DNA of 64,000 nt from an uncultured Muribaculaceae bacterium (GTDB lineage: Bacteria; Bacteroidota; Bacteroidia; Bacteroidales; Muribaculaceae): assembly GCA_910579035.1 (NCBI GenBank), contig CAJTSR010000002.1, positions 103,322 through 167,321 on the forward strand. Direction: 5' to 3'. The notes below the pieces were generated by a model that saw only the letters and a program-made list of their open reading frames with translations, did not search any database and was not told the DNA's origin. Within the stretch, counting starts at the first letter, position 1; each line of letters opens with the position of its first letter. A program made the translations under genes and the position numbers. Shown piece after piece: positions 28,423 through 37,790 of the stretch.

Positions 28423-29841
28423 ATGAGTGACAAAAAGCCCGTGTCGGCAACCACGCAGAAAGTACTCAAAGCCTTAAGCCTTTTCACAGGCGTGCAGTCT
28501 GTCACCATATTAGTGTCGGTGATACGCACCAAGCTCGTCGCCCTGTGGGTCGGACCGGCAGGTGTCGGCCTGTTGTCGCTCTACACATGGGCCATAGAGC
28601 TTGTGACGAAAGGCTCGCAGTTCGACTTGCGCCAGAGCGCCGTGCCCAGACTCTCGCGTTGTTCCGACAATGACGACAAGGCCCGCGAGGCCGCATTAGT
28701 GCGTCGCCTCGCCCTCGTTCTGGGCATATTGGGCACATTGGCCGTAATATTGCTGTCGCCACTGCTGAGCTATACCACATTCGGCAACTACGGCCACACC
28801 CTTGCCTTCGTCTTCCTCTCCCCTATCCTGCTTTTAACCGGCATCACGGCAGCCGAAACCGGCATCATGCAAGCCTTCGGAATGCTTCGCAATCTCGCCA
28901 AAAGCACTGTGTGGGGAGCCGTCGTGGCCACATCTGCGGCCATACCGCTGTATTATTTCTTCAGATTGGAGGCCATAGTGCCCGTACTGCTCGTTTTCGC
29001 GCTTACAAACTTCGCATTCACCAAGATATATCGTGCACGAACGCCGCGCGCCGCCATAAGCCTGAAAGAAACATGGGCCAAGGGGCGGCCGATGCTCGCT
29101 CTCGGCTTTTTCCTCAGCGTAAGCTCCTTCATGGGCATAGCCGGCACGTATATCTTCATGACCTACCTTAACAAATATTACTCCGAAGCCACGGTAGGAA
29201 TATATCAGGCCGGTTCAACACTGCTTACAAGCTATGTGGGCATAATTTTCACGGCAATCACTATGGAATACTACCCGCGCCTGTCGAAAGTGGCGTCAAG
29301 CCGATGGCGCGCAAGCGCGGTGATAGCCCACGAGTCGTCCTTGGTGCTGTTGATTCTGATACCGGTAATGGTACTTGTGATTTGCTGCGGCAGCCTGATT
29401 GTACGTATACTGTACTCGTCGGAATTTATGGCCGTCCTGCCCTATATCACAATCGGCGTGGCAGCGATGCCGCTAAAAGCCCTGTCATGGTGTCTGGCCT
29501 ACACTATGATAGCCCGAGGTGACGGACGCATATACTTTGTCACCGAAACAGCGAGCACCGTCATTTTCCTGATTCTCGGAATCGCGCTGTTCAATCACGC
29601 ATCTTTCCAAGGCATGGGACTGGCCTACGTTTTATGGTATGCTCTCTATCTGGGCATAGTGGCTGCCGTGTGCCGCTTCCGATATAACATCAAGATAGCA
29701 CCGAGGGTATACATACTATTGGCCGTGAGCCTTGCTGCCGCCGCAGTGACGCTATTGCTCAACCGGCTGCTCGGCCCCTTGGCAACAGGTGCGATAACCC
29801 TGCTGCCGTGCACCGCCGCCATATGGCGTATGCGTAAATAG
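28423..29841 (+). CDS. Wzx-like polysaccharide/O-antigen flippase
   Basis: 472 residues, about 12-14 membrane segments, beginning TTQKVLKALSLFTGVQSVTILVSVIRTKLVALWVGPAGVGLLSLYT, the typical first helices of the MATE/Wzx (MVF) superfamily. WzxE-type proteins move lipid-linked sugar units across the inner membrane. No glycosyltransferase cluster lies nearby, so the substrate is unclear. Its stop at 29839-29841 touches the stop of the convergent TPM gene without any gap. Confidence 0.8.
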   Translation: MSDKKPVSATTQKVLKALSLFTGVQSVTILVSVIRTKLVALWVGPAGVGLLSLYTWAIELVTKGSQFDLRQSAVPRLSRCSDNDDKAREAALVRRLALVLGILGTLAVILLSPLLSYTTFGNYGHTLAFVFLSPILLLTGITAAETGIMQAFGMLRNLAKSTVWGAVVATSAAIPLYYFFRLEAIVPVLLVFALTNFAFTKIYRARTPRAAISLKETWAKGRPMLALGFFLSVSSFMGIAGTYIFMTYLNKYYSEATVGIYQAGSTLLTSYVGIIFTAITMEYYPRLSKVASSRWRASAVIAHESSLVLLILIPVMVLVICCGSLIVRILYSSEFMAVLPYITIGVAAMPLKALSWCLAYTMIARGDGRIYFVTETASTVIFLILGIALFNHASFQGMGLAYVLWYALYLGIVAAVCRFRYNIKIAPRVYILLAVSLAAAAVTLLLNRLLGPLATGAITLLPCTAAIWRMRK

Positions 29842-31098
29842 TTACCAGCCGCCTGAAGCGCCACCTCCGCCGGTCATACCACCGCCGAAGCCGCCGCCTC
29901 CAAAACCGCCGCCTCCGCCGAAGCCACGGCCACTGCCGCCTCCGCCAAGTATGATCGGAGCAGCCGCCACAGGCAGGGTAAACACCACCGGGGTGATATG
30001 CCCGCAGTTGGCGCAACTATATTCCTTCATGCCCTTGCCTTCGCTGACTCTTGTGGCCGGCCTCACTATGCGGGTACGCGCAAGCCGCGCAGTGCGCGCA
30101 TGGCAATGTTCGCACTCAATATAAGGCGCGCCCTTCTGCACATATTGCTCTATATCCTTTTCTCCGCACGACGGACACAGCCACACGTCGTAATCGACCG
30201 AGCCTACACGTTCCTCCAAATCCTGCGAAGGGCTCAGAAACTCATTGTCGTGCACCTCGTCGACCTTGTTCATCGACGTGCCGCAGGCAGGGCATTTGTG
30301 CGGCATATTGCGCAAACGCCTCAGTATTATAACCAGCGGCAGCGAGGCAACAAGCGGTATGCCCAACCCCAGAAGTGTGAGCGCGAGAAAAGCGGCTTTC
30401 AGTCCTTGCAGCTTCACATATTTTTCATGCGCACTCTTGCCTTTAAGGTTATTGAGCGTGAATAAAAACACCAGCAACATAGCCACGGCCAAGGCGCAAC
30501 CAATGACGGCAAAGACAGTGAGTATGGAAGTGCCATCGCCGTCGGCCCTCCGGCGGTCGGCATCAGGCTCTCCCGACATAATCTCGGCCACCGCGTCCGG
30601 GTTGGTAAGAATGCTCTCTATAGACTGTGAGGCAGCCACGAGTCCGGCGCCGTAGTCGCCTTTTTTAAACTGCGGAAACATCTGTTCTCGCAGAATGCGC
30701 CCACAGATTATATCAGGCAGCACGCCTTCAAGACCATAGCCGGGACGTATCGCGGCTCGGCGCAAATCTTTTGCCACAAGTATGAGCAAGCCGTTGTCGA
30801 CATCGCTCTTGCCAAGCCCCCACTTGCCGAAAAGCTCTGTGGCAAAACCGTCGATATCGCCGCCCTCTATATCGTCGACCACCACAACGACAGCCTCGGC
30901 AGAACTCGTCCGGCGTATATTACGCATCATATCGTCAATACGCGCCACATCTGCCTCGGAGAGTATTCCGTCGGGATTGCTGACATAGCGCGTGCTGTCG
31001 GCAAGATGCACGTTAGGGATTTCGTCGACGCTATAGGTGCGCGCGCCTACCGCGAACGACACAAAGCAAAGTAATAATATGGATAATATGCGATTCAT
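29842..31098 (-). CDS. TPM-domain (YgcG-like) membrane protein with zinc ribbons
   Basis: 418 residues. After a signal peptide (MNRILSILLLCFVSFAVGA) comes a TPM domain at about 30-160 (YVSNPDGILSEADVARIDDMM, AVVVVVDDIEG, NGLLILVAKDLRRAAIRPGYGLE). Two membrane segments follow near 195-215 and 235-260. Next are four CxxC pairs (CPAC, CPSC, CEHC, CANC) that would form two zinc ribbons, and the chain ends in a long Gly tail (GGGGFGGG type). The fold is shared with Psb32-like proteins of photosystem repair; the bacterial role is unknown. It follows dgt by 47 bases. Confidence 0.8.
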   Translation of the reverse strand: MNRILSILLLCFVSFAVGARTYSVDEIPNVHLADSTRYVSNPDGILSEADVARIDDMMRNIRRTSSAEAVVVVVDDIEGGDIDGFATELFGKWGLGKSDVDNGLLILVAKDLRRAAIRPGYGLEGVLPDIICGRILREQMFPQFKKGDYGAGLVAASQSIESILTNPDAVAEIMSGEPDADRRRADGDGTSILTVFAVIGCALAVAMLLVFLFTLNNLKGKSAHEKYVKLQGLKAAFLALTLLGLGIPLVASLPLVIILRRLRNMPHKCPACGTSMNKVDEVHDNEFLSPSQDLEERVGSVDYDVWLCPSCGEKDIEQYVQKGAPYIECEHCHARTARLARTRIVRPATRVSEGKGMKEYSCANCGHITPVVFTLPVAAAPIILGGGGSGRGFGGGGGFGGGGFGGGMTGGGGASGGW

Positions 31099-31145
31099 TT
31101 CAAAAGAGCTCCAAAGATTTTATAAAGCCAAACTCATACACACTC

Positions 31146-32495
31146 TTAAACGGCCGGGAGCGACATTCCGTTCAGTTTTCTGTATAAATCAAGGGCGTAG
31201 ACATCGGTCATAGCCGAAATATGGTCGAGCACAGCCTGTATCTTGCCGTAAAGCGTCGGGGCGTTCACATCGTACTGCTCCGGGAATTTCGACAGCAGAA
31301 GGAGCGAATAGTTCAGCTCCGGGCGGGTTACGGCATCGACAAGGCGCTCCATCAGAAAGGTTATTATACGGTTACCGGCAAGCTCTATGTCCACAACCTC
31401 GGAGGCGCAGTAAATCTTCTCCCACGACAAGGCGCAGCAACGCTCATAGGCGGCGCGCTCGGTATCGGCAATGTTCTGTAGCAGCGAGCCGGTGAAAGTT
31501 CCGGCGAGAATATCCTGCTCGCGCGATATGAAAATTTCAGCGCAACGTTCCACCAACGCCCCTATGACACACGAGCGCAGGTAGGCCACCTGCTCGTTGG
31601 GGTCGGACACCCGGCGCATGCTCTCCTCTATTCTCGCACGCCTTTCCGGCTCGAAAAAAGCGAGCAGCACACCCACGGTGGTCGCCGTCGACAGAATCTT
31701 CAATTTATGGGCATCCTCTATGTCCATCACCTCGTAGCAGATGTCGTCGGCAGCCTCCACAATGTACACAAGCGGGTGGCGCGCATAGCGCAAAGGCTCG
31801 CCCTCGCCCGAAAGACGCAGCATGCCAAGTTCGGAAGCCACCTGCTCGAAATCAGCCTTTTCCGACTCAAAAAAGCCGAATTTTCCCTTAGTGGCAAGAG
31901 ATGATTCATAAGGATATTTGACAATCGACGCAAGAGTGGAATACGTCATGGCAAAGCCGCCGCGCCTGCGGCCGTTGAACTGATGCGTGAGCATGCGGAA
32001 AGCATTGGCATTTCCTTCAAAACGAGTGAAATCGGCCCATTCGGCATCTGTAAGTCCATCTTTCAGCACCCGGCCTGCACCCTCGCTGAAAAAGGTGGCT
32101 ATCGCCTTTTCGCCTGAATGGCCAAAGGGAGGGTTGCCCAAATCGTGCGCGAGGCATGCCGCCGCCACAATGTCGCCGAGATGGTCGAAATGCTCGGTAG
32201 GCTCGCCACGCTCGGCATACCGCTTCTTGAGGGCGAGCGCTATGTTGTCGGCCATCGACTTGCCCACACACGAAACCTCCATAGAATGCGTAAGACGGTT
32301 GTGCACAAAGATACTTCCGGGCAAGGGGAAGACCTGTGTCTTGTTCTGCAAGCGTCGGAAAGGACTCGAAAAGACAAGGCGGTCGTAGTCGCGCCGGAAA
32401 TCGGAGCGCGTGGCATTCTTTTTTGAATCGTGGTAGTCTTCGAGGCCGAAGCGTTTGTCATTGACGAGCGCGGCCCACTGCATACATTGCGGCAT
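31146..32495 (-). CDS. dgt: Deoxyguanosinetriphosphate triphosphohydrolase-like HD protein
   Basis: 449 residues. HD-domain metal ligands are visible as NRLTHSMEVSCVG and AACLAHDLGNPPFGHSGEKA, and the N-terminal RRDYDRLVFSSPFRRLQNKTQVFP is diagnostic of dGTPases. It cleaves dNTPs to nucleoside and triphosphate. The first ATG (32495) is used; a second in-frame ATG four codons later is equally possible. Gene symbol by family; substrate range cannot be read from sequence. Confidence 0.9.
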   Translation of the reverse strand: MPQCMQWAALVNDKRFGLEDYHDSKKNATRSDFRRDYDRLVFSSPFRRLQNKTQVFPLPGSIFVHNRLTHSMEVSCVGKSMADNIALALKKRYAERGEPTEHFDHLGDIVAAACLAHDLGNPPFGHSGEKAIATFFSEGAGRVLKDGLTDAEWADFTRFEGNANAFRMLTHQFNGRRRGGFAMTYSTLASIVKYPYESSLATKGKFGFFESEKADFEQVASELGMLRLSGEGEPLRYARHPLVYIVEAADDICYEVMDIEDAHKLKILSTATTVGVLLAFFEPERRARIEESMRRVSDPNEQVAYLRSCVIGALVERCAEIFISREQDILAGTFTGSLLQNIADTERAAYERCCALSWEKIYCASEVVDIELAGNRIITFLMERLVDAVTRPELNYSLLLLSKFPEQYDVNAPTLYGKIQAVLDHISAMTDVYALDLYRKLNGMSLPAV

Positions 32496-32513
32496 ATAAC
32501 ACTATTTAAATTG

Positions 32514-32605
32514 CAAATTTACAAATTTTTCAAAGTTAAGCATCAATTGCAATCAAGAATACCTGCGGAAGGGTATGGCTGAAAAGTGTTTTATTAGTAA
32601 ATTTG
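32514..32605. promoter_or_regulatory. Divergent -7 boxes for dgt and the hemerythrin regulator
   Basis: Minus strand: TAAATTTG at 32514-32521 would start dgt mRNA near 32507. Plus strand: TAAATTTG at 32598-32605 would start near 32612, so a small hairpin CGGCGC/GCGCCG (32614-32630) would open the leader of the regulator mRNA. -33 elements are poor for both. Confidence 0.45.
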
Positions 32606-32645
32606 CATATAAACGGCGCATAAGGCGCCGCACACCAAACAACAG

Positions 32646-33566
32646 ATGAGTTCTATGCCATTCCGTCATTCTGATTCGATGCGGTCGCTTATCCGCGAGA
32701 ATCATCTTTTTCTGATGCTTTTGCGCCGTTTCGGCATCAGCCTTGGATTCGGCGATGCCTCGATAGGCGATGTGTGCCAAAAGGCGGGCATTCACGCCGA
32801 CACCTTCCTTGCCGTCGCCAACTTCTTGGCCGACAGGCCTTGGCAAAGCTTCGAGATTGATATTCCGTCGCTTATGGAATATCTAAAAAACGCCCACGAC
32901 TATTTTCTCGGCTTTTCCATACCGACCATACGCCGCAAGCTAATCGAAGCTCTCCCCACAGCCGGCCCCGACGAGTTGGCAATGCTCATACTGAAATACT
33001 TCGATGATTATGCCGAAGAAGTGCGCAGGCATATGGATTTTGAAAACCGCGCCGTCTTCCCCTATGTGGAGGCTATGCTGAAGGGAGTACCCGGCGGCAA
33101 GCTCAACATTGCCGAATTTGAAGCCAAGCACCTTCCCCTCGCCCCAAAGCTACAGGAACTCAAGGAGATATTCGTATGCCACTACCAAGGCTCCGGCAAC
33201 CAGGACCTTCTCACCTCGGTTCTTTTCGACATCATAACCCTTGAGCAAGACCTCGCCAGCCATTGCGCCGTGGAGGACTCCCTCTTCGTGCCTGCAGTCG
33301 AAGCCATAGAGCCTCCCGAACAGCACGAGCATCAGTCTGACGACAGCAATCAGGGACTCACAGCCCGCGAAAGCGAGATTGTGCAGTGCATAGCCCGCGG
33401 ACTGTCTACCAAGGAAATAGCCGAAAAGCTGTTTCTCTCGGCCCATACCGTCACCACGCATCGCCGAAACATTTGCAGCAAACTCGACATTCACTCCGCA
33501 GCCGGCCTCACGATATACGCCATTATCCACGGTCTTGTGGATATTTCCGAAATAAAAGCCCAATAA
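32646..33566 (+). CDS. Hemerythrin (RIC/YtfE-like) di-iron domain fused to LuxR-type DNA-binding domain
   Basis: 306 residues. Residues 10-60 resemble the ScdA/DUF542 N-terminal part (VCQKAGIHADTFLAVANFL). Residues 75-220 are a hemerythrin four-helix bundle with H84, H129, E133, H162, H206 and E210, which closely match the iron ligands of E. coli YtfE (H84, H129, E133, H160, H204, E208). Residues about 238-300 are a LuxR/GerE helix-turn-helix (LTARESEIVQCIARGLSTKE, then TVTTHRRNICSKL). The arrangement suggests a transcription factor that senses oxygen, NO or iron state directly. pta starts 126 bases downstream and could be a target. Confidence 0.85.
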   Translation: MSSMPFRHSDSMRSLIRENHLFLMLLRRFGISLGFGDASIGDVCQKAGIHADTFLAVANFLADRPWQSFEIDIPSLMEYLKNAHDYFLGFSIPTIRRKLIEALPTAGPDELAMLILKYFDDYAEEVRRHMDFENRAVFPYVEAMLKGVPGGKLNIAEFEAKHLPLAPKLQELKEIFVCHYQGSGNQDLLTSVLFDIITLEQDLASHCAVEDSLFVPAVEAIEPPEQHEHQSDDSNQGLTARESEIVQCIARGLSTKEIAEKLFLSAHTVTTHRRNICSKLDIHSAAGLTIYAIIHGLVDISEIKAQ

Positions 33567-33634
33567 ACCCGGTAAGAAAACGCAGCAGCCAAATTTTGTC
33601 GGCAAATTCGAGCCGTAAACCGAGCGATAAGTCG

Positions 33635-33642
33635 TACCTTTG
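33635..33642 (+). promoter_or_regulatory. -7 box upstream of pta
   Basis: TACCTTTG fits TAnnTTTG, 50 bases before the ATG at 33693. A matching -33 element is not obvious. Confidence 0.45.
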
Positions 33643-33692
33643 CGTATTATTTCCAAACGAAACAACCGACAATCTTAGATAATCCTTTGGAT

Positions 33693-34706
33693 ATGGAACT
33701 CTTCGAACATCTTACCGAGCGCGCCCGCACACACCGCCAGCGCATAGTGCTCCCCGAAGGCCTCGAGCCCCGTACTCTTACCGCCGCCGACAAGATTATT
33801 GCCGACAATCTGGCTGATATCACCCTTATAGGCGCCCCCGCCGACATTATGGCGATGGCCAAGGAACTCAAACTCGACAATATCCAAAAAGCCAACATAG
33901 TAGACCCCGCCGACGAAGAAGTCATCGACCGCTATGCCCCGCTCTTCTACGAACTGCGCAAGAGCAAAGGCATAACAATGGAAGAGGCACGCCTCACCAC
34001 CCACAATCCCCTCTACCTCGGCTGCCTGATGGTGAAGGCAGGCGATGCCGACGGCCAGGTGGCAGGCGCAATGAATACCACCGGCAATGTGCTTCGCGCA
34101 GCCTTTCAGGTAATCAAGACCGTGCCCGGCATCAGCGTGGTATCCGGCGCGTTCCTGATGCTGCTTCCCAAAGGCTCAAAATTCGGAACTAACGACACCC
34201 TCATTTTTGCAGACTGCGCCGTAGTACCCGAACCGACAGCTCCCGAGCTGGCCCAGATTGCCGTGTCGGCAGCCCGCACCGCCCGCGACATAGCCGGCAT
34301 CGAGCCCCGCGTGGCCATTCTGTCGTTCTCTACCAAAGGCTCGGCAAAGAGCGATCGCGTAGACAAGGTTATCGAAGCTACCGAGCTTGCCCACCAGCTC
34401 GACCCCAACCTCATACTCGACGGCGAGCTACAGGCCGACGCAGCCATAGTGCCCTCCGTTGCCAACAGCAAGGCTCCCAACAGCCCGCTTAGCGGACGTG
34501 CCAACGTTCTGGTGTTCCCCAACCTCGAAGTAGGCAACATCGCCTACAAGCTCGTGCAACGCCTCGGCGGTGTTCAGGCAGTAGGGCCTGTGCTTCAGGG
34601 CCTCGCAGCGCCTGTCAACGACCTTTCGCGCGGCTGCTTCCCCGAAGACATCTACAAAACCATCATCATCACCTGCAACCAGGCAATCGGTCTTAAAGGA
34701 CTTTAG
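33693..34706 (+). CDS. pta: Phosphate acetyltransferase
   Basis: 337 residues from the ATG at 33693; a TTG two codons earlier is not needed. It is the short, single-domain form that interconverts acetyl-CoA and acetyl phosphate. Signatures are RIVLPEGLEPRTLTAADKI, NPLYLGCLMVKAGDADGQV, FADCAVVPEPTAPELAQIA and the C-terminal NVLVFPNLEVGNIAYKLVQRLGG. It pairs with ackA downstream to make ATP and acetate. The stop codon TAG (34704-34706) lies within the first bases of the foldback repeat described below. Confidence 0.97.
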   Translation: MELFEHLTERARTHRQRIVLPEGLEPRTLTAADKIIADNLADITLIGAPADIMAMAKELKLDNIQKANIVDPADEEVIDRYAPLFYELRKSKGITMEEARLTTHNPLYLGCLMVKAGDADGQVAGAMNTTGNVLRAAFQVIKTVPGISVVSGAFLMLLPKGSKFGTNDTLIFADCAVVPEPTAPELAQIAVSAARTARDIAGIEPRVAILSFSTKGSAKSDRVDKVIEATELAHQLDPNLILDGELQADAAIVPSVANSKAPNSPLSGRANVLVFPNLEVGNIAYKLVQRLGGVQAVGPVLQGLAAPVNDLSRGCFPEDIYKTIIITCNQAIGLKGL

Positions 34707-34872
34707 AGTATCTTTACTTTTAACTCTATGAAATCTTTAGAAGCTTTTTCGGCCTGTTTCAAGCTTTCATTCAGTCGTTATGGAACCCCATAACTCCTTC
34801 ATTCAATCTCAAAACATACTCGAAAAATCATTCTAAATCTTAACATAAGCCAAAAGTAAACATACTCTTAAA
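34702..34872. repeat. 171-bp foldback repeat (MITE-like or long hairpin) between pta and ackA
   Basis: The ends are inverted repeats: TTTAGAGTATCTTTACTTTT at 34702-34721 against AAAAGTAAACATACTCTTAAA at about 34852-34872. Beyond the ends, the two arms stay imperfectly complementary for about 60 bp each. The centre holds a further small stem, GTTATGG/CCATAAC, at about 34776-34793. The right arm is repeated almost exactly (about 57 bp, one mismatch seen) at 40123-40180 in the opposite orientation. The whole could fold into one long hairpin as RNA or DNA. There is no transposase gene in it. Confidence 0.75.
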
Positions 34873-34905
34873 CTGTCAGGACTCTAATCCCAAAAAACAC
34901 AAAAT

Positions 34906-36114
34906 ATGAAAATCCTCGTACTCAACTCGGGCAGCAGCTCGGTAAAATATAAGCTAATCGACCTCAAAGGAGAGGACGCTGAAACACTTGCCGAAGGTGG
35001 TGTTGAAAAAATAGGCCTCCCCGGAGGTTTCCTTAAATTCAAACGTGCCGACGGCTCTAAGGACATTGTAGAACTCGGTCACATCGACCATCAGGACGCC
35101 GTTAAAGCCATTCTCAACATACTCACCGACGCCAAGGAAGGCTGCATAAAGAGCTATGGCGAAATCGACGCCGTAGGACACCGCGTTGTACACGGCGGCG
35201 AGAAATTCAGCGAAAGCGTGCTTATCGACGACGCCGTGAAGGCAAAGATACGCGAATGCTACGACATTGCCCCGCTCCACAACCCCGCCAACATGACCGG
35301 CATCGACGCAATCACGGCGCTTATGCCCGACGTGCCTCAGGTAGGAGTGTTTGACACCGCCTTCCACCAGACGATGCCCGCCAAGGCTTACATGTACGCC
35401 CTCCCCTACAAATACTATAAGGAAGACGGCGTGCGCCGCTATGGCTTCCACGGCACCAGCCATCGATATGTCAGCGCCCAGGTATGCAAATTCCTCGGCG
35501 TAGACATCGAAAAACAGCGCATCATCACCTGTCATATCGGCAACGGCGCCTCAATGGCTGCTGTGGTAGGCGGAAAATGCGTTGACACATCGATGGGACT
35601 CACCCCTGTCGAAGGCCTTATGATGGGTACCCGCGTGGGCGACATCGACCCCGGCACGCTCACATTCCTTATGACAAAGCACGGCCTAAGCGCCAACGAG
35701 CTCCAGAACATCATAAACAAGGAGAGCGGCGTTCTCGGCGTGAGCGGCATAAGCAGCGATATGCGCGAAATAGAGGCCGCCGTTGCTGCCGGCGACGAAC
35801 GCGCGTGCCTCGCCCTTGACATGTACATGCTCCGCATCACCAAGTATATCGGCGCATACGCAGCCGAAATGGGTGGTGTCGACATCATAGTGTTCACCGG
35901 CGGCGTAGGCGAAAACCAGGCCGGACTGCGCGCCGACGTGTGCGAAACCCTCGGTTTCATGGGAGTAAAAATCAACAAGGAATTCAACGCCGGCATACGC
36001 GGCGTGGAGGCCACAATCTCCACCGAGGACTCGCCCGTGAAAGTTGTGGTAATACCTACCGACGAAGAACTTATGATTGCCCGCGACACCGAAGCCATCG
36101 TGTCGAAGAAATAA
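34906..36114 (+). CDS. ackA: Acetate kinase
   Basis: 402 residues. Family motifs are LVLNSGSSSVKYKL at the start, GHRVVHGGEKF, FDTAFHQTMP, RRYGFHGTSHRYVS, HIGNGASM and FTGGVGENQ. It converts acetyl phosphate and ADP to acetate and ATP. It lies 199 bases after pta; nearly all of that gap is the foldback repeat, which ends 33 bases before this ATG. A strong terminator follows. Confidence 0.98.
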   Translation: MKILVLNSGSSSVKYKLIDLKGEDAETLAEGGVEKIGLPGGFLKFKRADGSKDIVELGHIDHQDAVKAILNILTDAKEGCIKSYGEIDAVGHRVVHGGEKFSESVLIDDAVKAKIRECYDIAPLHNPANMTGIDAITALMPDVPQVGVFDTAFHQTMPAKAYMYALPYKYYKEDGVRRYGFHGTSHRYVSAQVCKFLGVDIEKQRIITCHIGNGASMAAVVGGKCVDTSMGLTPVEGLMMGTRVGDIDPGTLTFLMTKHGLSANELQNIINKESGVLGVSGISSDMREIEAAVAAGDERACLALDMYMLRITKYIGAYAAEMGGVDIIVFTGGVGENQAGLRADVCETLGFMGVKINKEFNAGIRGVEATISTEDSPVKVVVIPTDEELMIARDTEAIVSKK

Positions 36115-36126
36115 AGAACAGACAAT

Positions 36127-36176
36127 AAAATAACGACCGCCAATCCGTTTTCAGCCGGATTGGCGGTCGTTATTTT
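36127..36176. terminator. Bidirectional terminator between ackA and araB
   Basis: A perfect 21-bp stem joins 36127-36147 (core AACGACCGCCAATCCG) to 36156-36176 around an 8-nt loop, flanked by A-run and T-run. It can stop transcription from both convergent operons. Confidence 0.92.
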
Positions 36177-36191
36177 GTATATATTCGGAGT

Positions 36192-37787
36192 CTACTTCGC
36201 TTCTACAGCGGCCCGCTCTATGGCGAGGCCGCGCTTGTACGACTCGATGTATCGGTTGAATCCTTCTACGTCCTCTGCCGTGGGAGCAATCTCCGTTCCG
36301 GCATTTCCGAGGAACACATAGTCGTTGAGCCAGCCCGCGAGCGACAGCTTGCCCGGATTATTCACAAGATAGGAGCCGAGCAGGGCTATGCCCCACGCGC
36401 CGCCTTCTCCGGCTGTTTCCATAACAGATATAGGGGAGTTGAGCGCGGCGGCAAGCACACGCTGCCCCACTCCGGGTGTCTTGAACAAGCCGCCGTGGCC
36501 TGTTATGCGGTCGACTTCCACTTTTTCATCGTTAAACAATATGTCGTTGCCAATCTTGAGCACAGCCACAGAGGCATACAGATTGGCCCTCATAAAGTTT
36601 GCAAGCGAGAATTTGTCGGTAGCCGAGCGCACAAACAGCGGACGCCCCTCCACAAGCCCGGTGACAGGCTCGCCCGAGTAGTAATTATAGCTCAGCAGGC
36701 CGCCGCAGTCGGCATCGCCCTCGAGTGCGGCATTGTACAGCTTGCCGAACAGCTCGCCCATATCGACGGGCACTCCGAGCAGCTCCTGATACTCTTTGAA
36801 GAGTCCCACCCAAGCGTTAAGGTCGCTGGTACAGTTGTTGCAGTGCACCATGGCCACAAGCGAACCGTCGGGGGTCGTCACCATGTCGATCATCTCGTAA
36901 GGCTTGGAAAGCTCTTTTTCGAGAACTATCATAGAGAACGACGACGTACCGGCCGACACGTTGCCGGTGCGGCGCAGAACGGCGTTGGTTGCCACCATGC
37001 CTGTGCCTGCATCACCTTCGGGAGGACACATTGCCGCACCCGGCTTCAGATGGCCCGACACGTCGAGCCGTCCGGCACCTTCGGCTGTAAGGAATCCGGC
37101 ATTCTCGCCAGCCACAAGCACGCGCGGCAGTATGCCGGCCAACTTCCACGGATAAGCCTTGGGGGCAACGAGTTTGTCGAATTTCTCGACCATTTCGGCG
37201 GAATAATCTCGCGTGGCAGGATCAACGGGTATCATACCCGAAGCATCTCCCACGCCGAGCACCTTCTCGCCCGAAAGCTGCCAGTGTATGAAGCCCGCGA
37301 GAGTTGTGAGGAAATCTATGTCGCCCACATGCTCCTCGCCGTTAAGTATGGCCTGATACAGATGCGCTATGCTCCATCGCAAAGGAATGTTGTACACAAA
37401 CAGCTCGCTCAGCTCGGCGGCAGCCTCGGCGGTGTTGGTATTACGCCACGTGCGGAACGGTACAAGAATCTTCCCATCGCTGTTGAAGGGCATATAGCCG
37501 TGCATCATGGCGCTTACGCCTATAGCCGCAAGGTTTTCTATCTCCACGTCGTAGAGCTTGCGCACATTGGCGCGCAAATCAGCATAGCAATCCTGCAAGC
37601 CGTACCATATCGCCTCCACGCTGTACGTCCACAGCCCGTTCACGAGCTGGTTCTCCCACTGGTGGCTGCCTTGGGCTATGGGCTTGTTCTGAGGGTCTAT
37701 CAGCACGGCCTTTATCCTGGTAGAGCCAAACTCTATGCCAAGGACAGCCTTGCCCTGCTGGATAATCGATTTGGGATCAGATGTCAT
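36192..37787 (-). CDS. araB: FGGY-family carbohydrate kinase, probably L-ribulokinase
   Basis: 531 residues. N-terminal ATPase part VLGIEFGSTRIKAVLIDPQNKPIA; the FGGY C-terminal part includes VDRITGHGGLFKTPGVGQRVLAAAL. By sequence alone it could be called a xylulokinase-like FGGY kinase. The assignment as ribulokinase rests on its place directly after araA (3-base gap) at the end of the arabinose operon, as in Bacteroides thetaiotaomicron. It would phosphorylate L-ribulose for AraD. Confidence 0.88.
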   Translation of the reverse strand: MTSDPKSIIQQGKAVLGIEFGSTRIKAVLIDPQNKPIAQGSHQWENQLVNGLWTYSVEAIWYGLQDCYADLRANVRKLYDVEIENLAAIGVSAMMHGYMPFNSDGKILVPFRTWRNTNTAEAAAELSELFVYNIPLRWSIAHLYQAILNGEEHVGDIDFLTTLAGFIHWQLSGEKVLGVGDASGMIPVDPATRDYSAEMVEKFDKLVAPKAYPWKLAGILPRVLVAGENAGFLTAEGAGRLDVSGHLKPGAAMCPPEGDAGTGMVATNAVLRRTGNVSAGTSSFSMIVLEKELSKPYEMIDMVTTPDGSLVAMVHCNNCTSDLNAWVGLFKEYQELLGVPVDMGELFGKLYNAALEGDADCGGLLSYNYYSGEPVTGLVEGRPLFVRSATDKFSLANFMRANLYASVAVLKIGNDILFNDEKVEVDRITGHGGLFKTPGVGQRVLAAALNSPISVMETAGEGGAWGIALLGSYLVNNPGKLSLAGWLNDYVFLGNAGTEIAPTAEDVEGFNRYIESYKRGLAIERAAVEAK

Positions 37788-37790
37788 TGC

